Positions 6,679 through 13,360 of a stretch of DNA of 19,117 bases are shown in pieces. A program made the translations under genes and the position numbers. The notes beneath the pieces were generated by a model, which was given only the letters and a program-made list of their open reading frames with translations, had not been told where the DNA came from and did not search any database. The first letter of the stretch is position 1. The number at the start of each line of letters is the position of its first letter. Source of the DNA: JAWVFK01 sp033856175 (GTDB lineage: Bacteria > Actinomycetota > Thermoleophilia > Solirubrobacterales > 70-9); contig JAWVFK010000008.1 of NCBI GenBank assembly GCA_033856175.1, positions 1-19,117 on the forward strand, written 5' to 3'.

Positions 6679-7656
6679 CTAGCTTCCCTTCTTGGCCTTG
6701 ATCGCCTCGGTCAGCTTGGGGACGATCTTGTGGAGGTCGCCGACCACGCCGAGGTCGGAGAACTCGAAGATCGGCGCGTTCGGGTCCTTGTTGATCGCCA
6801 GCACGTTCTCGGAGGACTGCATGCCCACCTTGTGCTGGATCGCGCCGGAGATGCCGCAGGCGAGGTAGAGCTTCGGCGCGACGGTCTTGCCCGTCTGGCC
6901 GATCTGCGCCGCGTACGGGTACCAGCCGGCGTCAACCACCGCTCGCGTCGCCGCGACGGCGCCGCCGAGGCTCTCGGCGAGATCCTCGGCGAGCTTGAAG
7001 TTCTCGGCCTGGCCGAGACCGCGACCGCCGCCGACGAGGATGTCGGCGTCCTCGATGTTGACGTCGGCGCCACGCTGCTCGCCGCGCTGGACCATCGTCG
7101 CCTTGCTCGACCACTCCGAGAGCTGGACGTCGACGTCCGAGACCTCGGCCTGGCCCGAGCCGCCCTCGGCGATGTCGAAGGCGTTGAGGCGGCTGATGAT
7201 CACGCCGGGCTCGCCGACGTAGCCGACGTCGACGATCGCCGAGTCCTGGAGGACCGGGCGCTCGGCGACGAGCTTGCCGTCGACGACCTTGACCGCCGTG
7301 ACCTCCATCGTCACGCCGGCGCCGAGACGCGCCGTCAGGCCGGCGCCGATCTCGAAGCCCAGCAGGCCGCCGCCGAAGAGGGCGTAGGAGTAGCCGTCGT
7401 CGGCGATGACCTTGGCCATCACGTCGACGATCGGCTGAGCCAGCCCTTCGGGGACGTCCTTGGCGCGGTAGACCTTCTTGGCGCCGTAGGCGCCGAGGCC
7501 GGCGCAGGCGTCGTCACCGATGTCGCCGACGACCACGGCCGCCGCGTCGGTGCCGAGCTCGCCGGCCAGCTTCGCCGCCTCGGAGATCGCCCCGAGCGAG
7601 TTCTTGTTGAAGTTGCCCTCGTCGTCGTGGAGGGCGTAGACCAGGATGCCACCCAT
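6679..7656 (-). CDS. etfA: Electron transfer flavoprotein alpha subunit
   Basis: The protein has 325 residues. It forms a heterodimer with EtfB, binds the redox FAD, and shuttles electrons from acyl-CoA dehydrogenases to ETF-QO. The C-terminal FAD domain is textbook: 'GGRGLGQAENFKLAEDLA', then 'RAVVDAGWYPYAAQIGQTGK', then the signature 'LYLACGISGAIQHKVGM' with AINKDPNAPIF after it. The N-terminal half shows the ETF alpha/beta fold, with 'MGGILVYALHDDEGNFNKNS' at the start. ATG directly follows the etfB stop with no gap, and AAGGAAG lies 9 bases upstream. With etfB and ETF-QO it forms a tight three-gene operon. Confidence 0.97.
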   Translation of the reverse strand: MGGILVYALHDDEGNFNKNSLGAISEAAKLAGELGTDAAAVVVGDIGDDACAGLGAYGAKKVYRAKDVPEGLAQPIVDVMAKVIADDGYSYALFGGGLLGFEIGAGLTARLGAGVTMEVTAVKVVDGKLVAERPVLQDSAIVDVGYVGEPGVIISRLNAFDIAEGGSGQAEVSDVDVQLSEWSSKATMVQRGEQRGADVNIEDADILVGGGRGLGQAENFKLAEDLAESLGGAVAATRAVVDAGWYPYAAQIGQTGKTVAPKLYLACGISGAIQHKVGMQSSENVLAINKDPNAPIFEFSDLGVVGDLHKIVPKLTEAIKAKKGS

Positions 7657-8448
7657 CTAGATCAGCTTCCTTTCATCGAGCCAGGCGACGATCTTCTCGA
7701 CCGTCTCGTTGGTGTCTTCGTCCTCGATGATCTCGCCGGCCTCCTTGGGGGGCGGCGGGTTGATCTCGAGCACAGCGGTCCTCGACCCCTGCTCGCCGAC
7801 GCGGTCGGACTCGATGCCGACGTCGCCGGTGGCCTTGGTGTCGAGCTGCTTCTTCTTCGCGCCCATGATCGCCTTCAGCGACGGGTAGCGCGGCTCGTTG
7901 ATCGCGTCGCCGACGCTGATCACGGCCGGCAACTCGACCGAGACGGTGTCGTAGCCGTACTCGGCCTGGCGCTCGCAACGCAGCTTGCCGTCCTCGACGT
8001 CGATCTTGATCACCTGGGTCAGCGAAGGCATCTTCAGATGGTCGGCGACGACGGCACCGATCGTGTAGCACTCGCCATCGTCGGACTGCTGGCCGAGCAG
8101 GACGAGGTCGGGGCTCTCGGACTCGAGCACCTTGGCGAGGGCGTAGCCCGTCGCGCAGACGTCAGAGCCTTCGAGCATCGAGTCGGTCAGGTGGACCGAG
8201 CGGTCGGCGCCGAGGGCGACGGCCTTGTGCAGGGCGCGAACGGCGCCCTCCGGGCCCATCGTCACCGCGACGACCTCCTCGACCGGGATCGCGCCGCCTT
8301 CCTTGATCTGCATCGCGGCTTCGATCGCGTGCGTGTCGAAGGGGTTCAGGTTCTGCTCTCCGCTGCGGTCGAGACGCTTGGTTCCGGAATCGATCCGCTT
8401 CTGCACGGCGGCATCCGGAACCTGTTTGACCAGGACGCAGATCTTCAA
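7657..8448 (-). CDS. etfB: Electron transfer flavoprotein beta subunit (TTG start)
   Basis: The protein has 263 residues from a TTG at 8448 and is the AMP-binding partner of EtfA. It starts LKICVLVKQVPDAAVQKRID, the normal EtfB N-terminus. 'AIEAAMQIKEGG', 'VVAVTMGPEGAVRALHKAVALGADR' (split over about 53-78) and 'LLGQQSDDGECYTIGAVVAD' are family marks. An in-frame GTG 24 bases upstream would add MCHVGGKN. I reject it because those codons contain a strong GGAGG ribosome site placed 7 bases before the TTG, and family members start at the hydrophobic strand. It is the first gene of the etfBA-ETF-QO operon, with a 128-base upstream region that holds a palindrome and -10-like sequences. Confidence 0.95.
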   Translation of the reverse strand: MKICVLVKQVPDAAVQKRIDSGTKRLDRSGEQNLNPFDTHAIEAAMQIKEGGAIPVEEVVAVTMGPEGAVRALHKAVALGADRSVHLTDSMLEGSDVCATGYALAKVLESESPDLVLLGQQSDDGECYTIGAVVADHLKMPSLTQVIKIDVEDGKLRCERQAEYGYDTVSVELPAVISVGDAINEPRYPSLKAIMGAKKKQLDTKATGDVGIESDRVGEQGSRTAVLEINPPPPKEAGEIIEDEDTNETVEKIVAWLDERKLI

Positions 8449-8455
8449 GTTCTTG

Positions 8456-8460
8456 CCTCC
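8456..8460 (-). promoter_or_regulatory. Strong ribosome binding site GGAGG that fixes the etfB TTG start
   Basis: GGAGG on the minus strand with 7 bases (CAAGAAC) to the TTG start codon of etfB. It is the strongest Shine-Dalgarno I noticed in the window, and it argues against the upstream GTG. Confidence 0.75.
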
Positions 8461-8520
8461 TACGTGACACACCGGCGAGCGCGGATGCGATCGGCCGGCT
8501 GAGGGGTAACGAGCCGCGGC

Positions 8521-8529
8521 ATGTTATTA
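8521..8529 (-). promoter_or_regulatory. Candidate -10 region of the etf operon
   Basis: The minus strand reads TAATAACAT, an unusually AT-rich patch for this genome. It contains two overlapping -10-like hexamers (TAATAA and TAACAT). A start here would give a leader of roughly 65-70 bases before the etfB TTG, consistent with the Shine-Dalgarno there. The -35 position would overlap the palindrome at 8542-8561. Confidence 0.4.
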
Positions 8530-8541
8530 GGGATCACCGTT

Positions 8542-8561
8542 GGTTGACTCGCCAGTCAACC
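8542..8561. promoter_or_regulatory. Perfect palindrome (GGTTGACT-n4-AGTCAACC), probable repressor operator of etfBA
   Basis: Perfect 8-base arms are separated by CGCC, about 95-115 bases upstream of the etfB start and 16 bases after the icmB stop. No T-run follows on either strand, which argues against a simple intrinsic terminator. TetR-type acyl-CoA-responsive regulators bind symmetric sites of this size, and the site overlaps the -35 position of the candidate etf promoter. The regulator is not in the window, so its identity is unknown. Confidence 0.55.
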
Positions 8562-8576
8562 GCTGCCCCGCGGGCC

Positions 8577-9017
8577 TCAGCCGCGCTGAGCGGCAGCGCC
8601 GCGCATGAACTCGACGATCTCGTCGGTCGGCGCGCCCGGCGTGAAGACCTCGGCCACTCCGAGCTTCTTCAGCTCGGGAATGTCCTCGGCGGGGATCGTG
8701 CCGCCGACGGTGATGACTACGTCGTCGATGCCCTGCTCGTGCAGCAGCTCGACGACGCGCGGCACCAGCGTCATGTGGGCGCCGGAGAGGATCGAGAGGC
8801 CGACCGCGTCGGCGTCCTCCTGGATCACCGTTGCGGCGATCTGCTCCGGCGTCTGGTGGAGGCCCGTGTAGATGACCTCCATGCCGGCGTCGCGGAGCGC
8901 CCGGGCGATGATCTTGGCGCCGCGATCATGGCCGTCGAGGCCGGGCTTAGCGACGACGACGCGGATCTTGCGGCCCGATGCCGGCGGGTCGGTCTTCTCT
9001 TCTGTGGCTGCGGTCAC
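8577..9017 (-). CDS. icmB: B12-binding small subunit of acyl-CoA mutase (IcmB-like)
   Basis: The protein has 146 residues from a GTG at 9017, the size of IcmB and other free-standing cobalamin subunits. The B12 motif DGHDRG is at 28-33, with His30 the expected lower cobalt ligand. 'SILSGAHM' and 'VGGTIP' complete the cobalamin-binding Rossmann fold. The rest ('ARALRDAGMEVIYTGLHQTP', then 'GVAEVFTPGAPTDEIVEF') is closely IcmB/MCM-C like. It should pair with the large subunit at 13361-15019. The GTG lies 10 bases after the glycosyltransferase stop; a longer GTG start at 9068 would overlap that gene by 41 bases and is less likely. No clear ribosome site precedes either start, which suggests read-through or re-initiation from the gene ahead. 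Confidence 0.88.
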   Translation of the reverse strand: MTAATEEKTDPPASGRKIRVVVAKPGLDGHDRGAKIIARALRDAGMEVIYTGLHQTPEQIAATVIQEDADAVGLSILSGAHMTLVPRVVELLHEQGIDDVVITVGGTIPAEDIPELKKLGVAEVFTPGAPTDEIVEFMRGAAAQRG

Positions 9018-9027
9018 GAGGGCCAGC

Positions 9028-10452
9028 TTATTCCGAAGCCTCGGCCGCCGCGTCAGCGCCGAGGCCACGCCTGGGCAGCGCCTGCCAGGTCGCCTTGCGG
9101 CCCATCGCGATCGCGATCATCTCGCGCACCCGCCAGTAGCTGGTCAGCTGCCGGTAGCCGAAGCTCTCGAGCACCGTGTAGAGCATCATCCGGGCGATCT
9201 CGCGGCTGCGGCGGTGACGGCGGAACGAGAACTCCTCCAGCGCCAGCGACGCGACCGAGAGGAAGACGCCGAGGACGAGGGCGAGCAGGAAGAAGACCAG
9301 CAGGTAGGTCGGGTTGAGCGCACCGGCGAGGACGGCAACCGGGATCAGCAGGTAGCCGATCAGCTCGATGATCGGGCCCAGCAGCTCGAAGACGAGGAAG
9401 TAGGGCAGCGCCAGCAGGCCGACCGCGCCGTAGCGGGGCTGGCCGATCATCCGCTTGTGGCGCCAGATCGTCTCCCCCAGGCCTCGCTGCCAGCGGCGGC
9501 GCTGGCTGCCCAGGCTGCGGAACGACTCTGGCGCCTCGGTCCAGCAGACGGGGTCGGGAACGAACTCGACGAGATAGTCCTCGTCGCGCCCGCGCAGATA
9601 GCGGTGGATCCGCACGACCAGCTCGGCGTCCTCGCCGACGGTGTCGTTCCACCAGCCGCCGACCGCCTCGACGACGTCACGCCGGAACATGCCGAAGGCG
9701 CCGGAGATGATCAGCAGCGAGCGACTCCGGCTCCAGTTGACGCGACCGACGAGGAAGGCGCGGAAGTACTCGATCACCTGGAAGACGGCCAGCCGCGACC
9801 GTGGCAGGCCGACCTCGACGACCTCGCCGTCCTCGACACGGCAGCCGTTGATGATGCGGACGATGCCGCCGGTGGCGACGACCAGATCGGGGTCGTCGAT
9901 GATCGGGCGGGTGACGTGGAGGAGCGCGTCGGGCTCGAGCACTGCGTCGGCGTCGGTGACGCAGAGGAACTCGTGGCCGGCGGCGTTGATGCCGGCGTTG
10001 ACCGAGTCGGCCTTGCCGCCGTTCTCCTTCTCGATGACGACGATCTCCGGGTGACGGCGGGAGACATAGGTCGCCAGGACCGGCTGCGTCGCGATCGAGT
10101 CGCGCAGCGCCCGCCGGACCTCGACGAGGTCGAATGCCTCGCGCATGCGCTCGACGGTGGCGTCGGTCGAGCCGTCGGCGACGACCACGATCTCCAGGAA
10201 GGGGTAGCGAAGGCGCAGCAGCGAGCGCACGCTGGCGACGATCACCGCCTCCTCGTTGTAGGCGGGCAGGATCACCGAGACGGCCGGCGAGAACGGTGAG
10301 GCAAAGGTCTCCGCCTCGGGCGAGTACTCCTGCTGGCGCAGCCGCCGGGTGAGCGCCTTGAACGCGTAGAGCGTGAAGGCGAGGTAGATCGCGTTGAGCA
10401 GCGCGAAGTAGCCGAGGATGAAGAGGCCGAAGGCGGCGAGGACGTCTCTCAT
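9028..10452 (-). CDS. Processive family 2 membrane glycosyltransferase (PgaC/hyaluronan synthase-like)
   Basis: The protein has 474 residues. One membrane helix (about 5-30) leads into a cytosolic GT-A domain. Its motifs include 'SVILPAYNEE' (59-68), the first Asp at 93 (ADGSTD), 'GGKADSVNAG' (145-154), DAD at 167-169, 'GED' (273-275) and QRRRW at 317-321. The QxxRW box and the GGKA loop mark processive synthases that polymerise and export a polysaccharide. Further membrane segments at about 342-376, 380-403 and possibly around 425 would form the channel. No PilZ domain is visible. The substrate cannot be read from the sequence. The ATG overlaps the HEAT gene's stop by four bases. It is the last gene of the kinase-receiver-HEAT-synthase module. 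Confidence 0.92.
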   Translation of the reverse strand: MRDVLAAFGLFILGYFALLNAIYLAFTLYAFKALTRRLRQQEYSPEAETFASPFSPAVSVILPAYNEEAVIVASVRSLLRLRYPFLEIVVVADGSTDATVERMREAFDLVEVRRALRDSIATQPVLATYVSRRHPEIVVIEKENGGKADSVNAGINAAGHEFLCVTDADAVLEPDALLHVTRPIIDDPDLVVATGGIVRIINGCRVEDGEVVEVGLPRSRLAVFQVIEYFRAFLVGRVNWSRSRSLLIISGAFGMFRRDVVEAVGGWWNDTVGEDAELVVRIHRYLRGRDEDYLVEFVPDPVCWTEAPESFRSLGSQRRRWQRGLGETIWRHKRMIGQPRYGAVGLLALPYFLVFELLGPIIELIGYLLIPVAVLAGALNPTYLLVFFLLALVLGVFLSVASLALEEFSFRRHRRSREIARMMLYTVLESFGYRQLTSYWRVREMIAIAMGRKATWQALPRRGLGADAAAEASE

Positions 10453-11486
10453 ATGCGCTCCCAGGCCTCGATCCCGGCGGCCAGCAGGTCGGACGCCTCG
10501 ACCAGATGGGGCCCATCCTCCGCCCCTGCGCCGCGGACCGAGTCGGCGTCGAGGCTCGCCGCCGCCCTGGCCGCCTGGCGGGCGGGCTCGAAATCGTCCT
10601 CGCGGGCGATGCGAAGCAGCGGCGGCACGGCCGAGCGGTCGCCGAGAGCGCCCAGCGCCGTCGCGGCGGCGGCCCGCACCGCCGGAATTCGGTCCTCGAG
10701 CCGCGCCGTCAGCGCCGCGGAGGCACGGGCGTCGCCGATCCGTCCCAGCGCCCGTGCCGCGGCGGCCCGCACCGGCGCCGACGGGTCCTCGACGAGGGCG
10801 TGGAGGTATTCGGCTTCGGCCGGCCCGCCGAGCACGCCGAGCAGGCGGGCGACGAGCTCCCTGACGTCGGGTTCGGGGTGGTCCTTCAAATCCACGAGGC
10901 CGGGGAGCGCCGCCGGGCCAATGGCCAGCAGCGCCTGGCTAGCGACAGCTCGCGGCACGTGCTTCTCGACCAGGGCGAGCGCCAGCGGCGCCGCGGCCGT
11001 CTCCTCGCCGAGCCTGCCGAGCGAGCGGGCGGCGGCCGAGCGCACGTCGCGGTCCGAGTCGTCGGCGAGCACCCTCAGCAGCGGAACGACGGCCTCGGCA
11101 GAGCCGGCGTCGCCCAGTAGGTAGGCCGCACGACCGCGGCGCCAGGTCCGCCAGGAGCGCAGCTCGGCGATCTCGCGATCGATGTCCCCGCGACGTTCGA
11201 GCAGGGCGGCTATCTGCTGGCGCTCACCGCCGCTGAAGCTGCCGGCGAACCGCGCCAGCGTCGCCGCCAGCGAGCGGGAGTCGCGCCGCGCCAGCGTCGC
11301 CGTCTCGCGCTCGGCGTCCTCGTCACCGGCGCTGAGCGCCAGCGCCAGCGGCCTCAGCCTCGTCTCGCGCTCGAGCCGCGATCGCTCGAGGACGACCAGG
11401 GTCGCGCGGCGAAGGACGATGACGGCGACCGCGAGGACCGTCGCGGCAGCGAAGACGGCCCCGGCGACGCCGATCGTCGAGGTCAC
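10449..11486 (-). CDS. Membrane-anchored HEAT-repeat protein
   Basis: The protein has 345 residues. One N-terminal hydrophobic helix (about 5-27, then RR) anchors it, probably with the body in the cytoplasm. A charged helical region follows (35-110). From about 112 to 313 there are six or so tandem HEAT/PBS-type repeats of near 31 residues. Typical units are 'AVVPLLRVLADDSDRDVRSA' with 'AARSLGRLG', and 'DPSAPVRAAAARALGRIGDA'. Such repeats make a curved scaffold for protein-protein contacts and have no catalytic residues. The GTG start overlaps the receiver gene's stop (GTGA), and its own stop overlaps the glycosyltransferase start (ATGA). Placed between a stand-alone receiver and a polysaccharide synthase, it is a good candidate for the physical link between them; that role is inference. 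Confidence 0.88.
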   Translation of the reverse strand: MTSTIGVAGAVFAAATVLAVAVIVLRRATLVVLERSRLERETRLRPLALALSAGDEDAERETATLARRDSRSLAATLARFAGSFSGGERQQIAALLERRGDIDREIAELRSWRTWRRGRAAYLLGDAGSAEAVVPLLRVLADDSDRDVRSAAARSLGRLGEETAAAPLALALVEKHVPRAVASQALLAIGPAALPGLVDLKDHPEPDVRELVARLLGVLGGPAEAEYLHALVEDPSAPVRAAAARALGRIGDARASAALTARLEDRIPAVRAAAATALGALGDRSAVPPLLRIAREDDFEPARQAARAAASLDADSVRGAGAEDGPHLVEASDLLAAGIEAWERI

Positions 11487-11869
11487 TTACGGCCGAGGAC
11501 CGCCTCGACGCGCGACAGCAGCTCCTGGGGCGAGAACGGCTTGCGCATGTAGTCGTCGGCGCCGGCGCGGAATCCCTCGGTCACGGCCTGGTCCTGGACG
11601 CTCGCCGTCAGCAGGATGATCGGCATCGCCGCGATCGTCTGCTCGGCGCGAATCCGGCGGGTCAGCTCGAGCCCATCCATCCGCGGCATCATCACGTCGA
11701 GGATCGCGAGGTCGGGCCTGTGCTCGATCGCCAGCTCGAGGGCCTCCTGGCCGTCCTCGGCGAGGATGACGTCGTAGCCGGCGCGCTCGAGCCTGAAGCT
11801 GACGAGGTCGCGGATGTCCGGCTCATCCTCGGCGATGAGGATCGTTCGCTTGTCGGCGTCCGTGCTCAT
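11483..11869 (-). CDS. Stand-alone response regulator receiver (CheY-like)
   Basis: The protein has 128 residues and consists of a single receiver domain without any output domain. The phosphorylation site is Asp58 in 'LAILDVMMPRMDG'. The acidic pocket is Glu14, Asp15 and Glu16; Thr88 and Lys110 complete the conserved set ('RKPFSPQELL'). It should be phosphorylated by the kinase encoded immediately upstream, with ATGA overlap. With no DNA-binding or enzymatic domain, the signal must be passed by protein contact, and the HEAT-repeat gene that overlaps its 3' end is the obvious partner. It could also act as a phosphate sink or relay for another kinase. Confidence 0.95.
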   Translation of the reverse strand: MSTDADKRTILIAEDEPDIRDLVSFRLERAGYDVILAEDGQEALELAIEHRPDLAILDVMMPRMDGLELTRRIRAEQTIAAMPIILLTASVQDQAVTEGFRAGADDYMRKPFSPQELLSRVEAVLGRK

Positions 11870-13344
11870 GCTGGCAGGGTAATGCGAAACGTCGTTCCCT
11901 CATGCATTGCGCTGCGCACCGAGACCTCGCCGTCGTGGCCGTCGACGATCGCCTTGACGATCGAGAGGCCCAGGCCCGTTCCCTCGACCGCGTCGCGCTT
12001 GGCCGAGGCGGCGCGGAAGAAGCGGTCGAAGAGCCGTTGCTGATCCTCCTCGGAGATCCCTCGTCCGGTGTCGCTGACCTCGATGATCGGTTCGCCGCCC
12101 TCGCCGCGCACCGCCCGCACCGTCACCCTGCCGCCGCGCGGCGTGAACTTAATCGCGTTGGAGATCAGGTTGTCGATCGCCTGGCCCATTCGCCCGGGAT
12201 CGCCCGTCCGCGAGCCGAGCTCGGCGACCTCGGCGCGCAGCTCGACCCGGCCGCGCTCGGCCCGCGGCCCGAAGGTCTCGACGCTCTCGCGCACCACCTG
12301 CGAGAGGTCGAACCCGATTCGCTCGAAGTCGAGCCCGCCGGCCTCCATCCGCGCGATGAACAGCATGTCGCCGACCAGGCGCAGCAGGCGGCGCGAGTTG
12401 CGGTTGATGACGTCGATGAACTTGTGCTGCTGCTCGGGGGGCAGCGATTGGTCCTCCAGCAGGAGCTCCGCATAGCCGACGATCGCCGTCAGCGGCGTCC
12501 GCAGCTCGTGCGAGATCAGCGCGAAGAAGTCGTCCTTGGCGCGCTGCAGCTCGGCCCGCTCGTCGTTCGCCGCCTGGACCGAGTCCCCCATCCGGTTGAA
12601 GGCGCGCGACATCCGCTTGAGCTCCTCCGCCTGGCGGACGTCGCCGACCGGAACCCGGGCCGACAGATCGCCCGCCTCGATCCGCTGCGCCGCCGCCGCC
12701 AGCCTGCGCACGGGCAGCATCACGGTGCCGATCTCGAGCGCGATCGAGCCGACGACCAGCAGGGCCGCCAGCGATAGGCCGACGATTGCCGTGATCCGCG
12801 CGCGCCGCGCCGCCCGCTGGGAGCGCTCGGTGGCGGCGTCGGCGAGGTGGCTCTGCGCGGCAACGAGCTCACCGAACTGGCGGCGCAGCTCATCCACGCG
12901 CTGCTTGCCGGCTCTGCTGTTGATCATGCCGCGGGCCGCTGGCAGGTCTCGCCTGCCGAGCACTATCTGCGGCTTCAGATAGTCGGAGACATAGGCGTCG
13001 ATGTCGGCGCTGATCCGGTCGAGGCGGCGGTGGTCAGGACCGGCGCCGAGCATCCGCCCCAAGCCCTCGACCGTGCCCGGGTAGAGCTGCAGCGCCTCGT
13101 TCGTCGGCTGGAGGAATCGTTCGTCGCCCGTGATCAGGTAGCCGCGCAGCCCGGTCTCCATGTCGACGACGAAGCGCTCGAGTGCCGAGCCGCTGGCGAC
13201 GATCTTCTCGGCTCGCCCCGCGAGCGCTGTGCCGTCCCTTTCCTGATCGATCGAGCGGATCAGCAGCAGCGTTGCCGTCGCCGCGACCAGCAGGACCGCC
13301 GCGCCTGTGACCAGCGTCTGGACTAGAAGGCTTCGCCGCCTCAT
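11866..13344 (-). CDS. Sensor histidine kinase with CHASE3 and HAMP domains
   Basis: The protein has 492 residues. Transmembrane helix 1 is at about 6-30, followed by an extracytoplasmic CHASE3 domain (about 35-180) with 'FVVDMETGLRGYLITGDERF' as its signature. Transmembrane helix 2 is at about 184-207, HAMP at about 208-262 ('VRRLAAAAQRIEAGDLSARV'), and HisKA carries the phospho-acceptor His279 in 'FFALISHELRTPLTAIVGY'. The ATPase domain has the N box 'DNLISNAIKF' (391-400), G1 DTGRG (425-429) and G2 GTGLGLS (455-461). All catalytic boxes are intact. The ligand is unknown. The ATG lies 16 bases after the icmA stop with no strong ribosome site or obvious promoter between them, so transcription from the mutase gene is likely. 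Confidence 0.95.
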   Translation of the reverse strand: MRRRSLLVQTLVTGAAVLLVAATATLLLIRSIDQERDGTALAGRAEKIVASGSALERFVVDMETGLRGYLITGDERFLQPTNEALQLYPGTVEGLGRMLGAGPDHRRLDRISADIDAYVSDYLKPQIVLGRRDLPAARGMINSRAGKQRVDELRRQFGELVAAQSHLADAATERSQRAARRARITAIVGLSLAALLVVGSIALEIGTVMLPVRRLAAAAQRIEAGDLSARVPVGDVRQAEELKRMSRAFNRMGDSVQAANDERAELQRAKDDFFALISHELRTPLTAIVGYAELLLEDQSLPPEQQHKFIDVINRNSRRLLRLVGDMLFIARMEAGGLDFERIGFDLSQVVRESVETFGPRAERGRVELRAEVAELGSRTGDPGRMGQAIDNLISNAIKFTPRGGRVTVRAVRGEGGEPIIEVSDTGRGISEEDQQRLFDRFFRAASAKRDAVEGTGLGLSIVKAIVDGHDGEVSVRSAMHEGTTFRITLPA

Positions 13345-13360
13345 GTCATGCAGCCAGCCG

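Noticed and set aside
4984..8502. Very long plus-strand open frame (over 1,100 codons) opposite the etf genes
   Set aside because: It is antisense to ETF-QO, etfA and etfB, which are unmistakable. Its product is an Asp/Arg/Leu/Val/Ala-rich low-complexity string, the usual mirror of GC-rich codons with few stop codons. No family features are visible.
8542..8561. Palindrome read as an intrinsic terminator of icmB
   Set aside because: The stem is only moderately GC-rich for this genome and is followed by AACGGTGATCCC rather than T residues. Its position over the etf promoter favours an operator, though a weak termination role is not excluded.
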